Source: Thermoplasmata archaeon
GTDB lineage: Archaea; Thermoplasmatota; Thermoplasmata; Thermoplasmatales; Thermoplasmataceae
Assembly (NCBI GenBank): GCA_021799315.1
Contig: JAJZAR010000073.1
Span: forward strand, 1 to 7,483
Direction: 5' to 3'
Length of the DNA stretch: 7,483 nucleotides
Below, in pieces: positions 7,194-7,483 of the stretch (the first letter of the stretch is position 1; each line of letters starts with the position of its first letter). Position numbers and translations under genes: made by a program. The notes under the pieces were generated by a model. That model was not told the DNA's origin, searched no databases, and was given only the letters and a program-made list of their open reading frames with translations.

Positions 7194-7197
7194 GGGA

Positions 7198-7208
7198 GAT
7201 TTATAGAG
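7198..7208. promoter_or_regulatory. TATA-like element in a divergent region
   Basis: ATTTATAGAG at 7199-7208 reads CTCTATAAAT on the - strand. On the + strand it is about 43 bases before the ATG at 7247, allowing a short leader. On the - strand it is about 37 bases before the ATG at 7166 of the broken gene. It may have served one or both directions. Confidence 0.35.
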
Positions 7209-7226
7209 AAATACCTTTGACTATTT

Positions 7227-7232
7227 AGGAGG
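7227..7232 (+). promoter_or_regulatory. AGGAGG Shine-Dalgarno-like site, unusually far from the start
   Basis: AGGAGG is the strongest Shine-Dalgarno match in the window, but 14 bases separate it from the ATG at 7247. An in-frame TAG at 7226-7228 and no start codon in between exclude a nearer start in that frame. It may still be used, or may be coincidental if the transcript starts further downstream. Confidence 0.4.
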
Positions 7233-7246
7233 ATACACTCTCAAAA

Positions 7247-7483
7247 ATGGCAAAAAAGATTTTACAATTCTATAGGACCGAATTGATAGGATTAGCTGTC
7301 ATTACGATTCTATTCTTATTATTTTTAGTTCTGTTCAGCAATCACGTTACTTCTTTGCAACGCACATCAGTACCTTTCTTCTCAACCATATTTTCAACTC
7401 TCTTAGGTCTAACTTTTACTGCCTTCGCCATAATAAGTGCCTTTATGCCAAACATAGAGAGAGATTTTCTTGCAACTAAAACG
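7247..7483 (+). CDS. Integral membrane protein, N-terminal part; 3' end outside window
   Basis: The first 79 codons of a gene that is open to the right edge. A short basic N-terminus (MAKKILQFYR) precedes a strongly hydrophobic helix at about 13-31 (LIGLAVITILFLLFLVLF), a 14-residue polar loop with SNHVTSLQRTS, and a second hydrophobic helix at about 46-66 (STLLGLTFTAFAIISAFM). PNIERDFLATKT follows, probably back on the cytoplasmic side. By the positive-inside rule the N-terminus is cytoplasmic. Codons are richer in TTA, TTT and ATT than in mod and res. I do not recognise the family from this fragment, and no function is assigned. An AGGAGG lies 14 bases before the start. It is divergent from the broken membrane gene on its left. 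Confidence 0.75.
   Translation, partial: MAKKILQFYRTELIGLAVITILFLLFLVLFSNHVTSLQRTSVPFFSTIFSTLLGLTFTAFAIISAFMPNIERDFLATKT

Overview
The window looks archaeal, and the gene types and codon use would fit the Thermoplasmatales. Arginine is written mostly as AGG/AGA, ATA is common for isoleucine, and first genes of transcripts lack a Shine-Dalgarno site but have TATA-like elements about 30 bases upstream. A clear GAGGT site appears inside the main operon. The integrase has an archaeal-style active site. This assignment is inference; no rRNA or tRNA is present to confirm it.

From left to right on the + strand: the 3' part of a tyrosine recombinase (2-547) overlaps by ATGA a DinB-like three-histidine protein (544-1053). 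After a 238-base AT-rich gap comes a compact two-gene type III restriction-modification operon. It consists of mod, a beta-class DNA methyltransferase (1292-3292), and, 5 bases further on, res, an SF2 translocase with a C-terminal PD-(D/E)XK nuclease (3298-6087). Both carry every expected catalytic motif and appear intact. On the - strand, convergent with res, is a NYN (PIN-like, LabA/DUF88) nuclease-fold gene (6269-6781). The gap between them holds a strong interrupted hairpin with a 13-bp perfect stem. Upstream of the NYN gene on the same strand is a stretch with three hydrophobic segments in one frame broken by TAA and TGA, best read as a decayed membrane-protein gene. Divergent from it, a membrane-protein gene starts at 7247 and runs off the window.

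In use, Mod would methylate one strand of a short asymmetric site, and Res, in complex with Mod, would translocate or diffuse along DNA and cut between unmodified sites. The neighbouring integrase and the decayed gene suggest an accessory, integrated-element neighbourhood that acquired the defence operon. The NYN gene could be a second nuclease of such an island, but only proximity supports that. I do not see a clearly new defence system. The most notable points are the KxxR integrase, a slippery A4G6 run in res placed just before the nuclease domain, the convergent hairpin, and the broken membrane gene.
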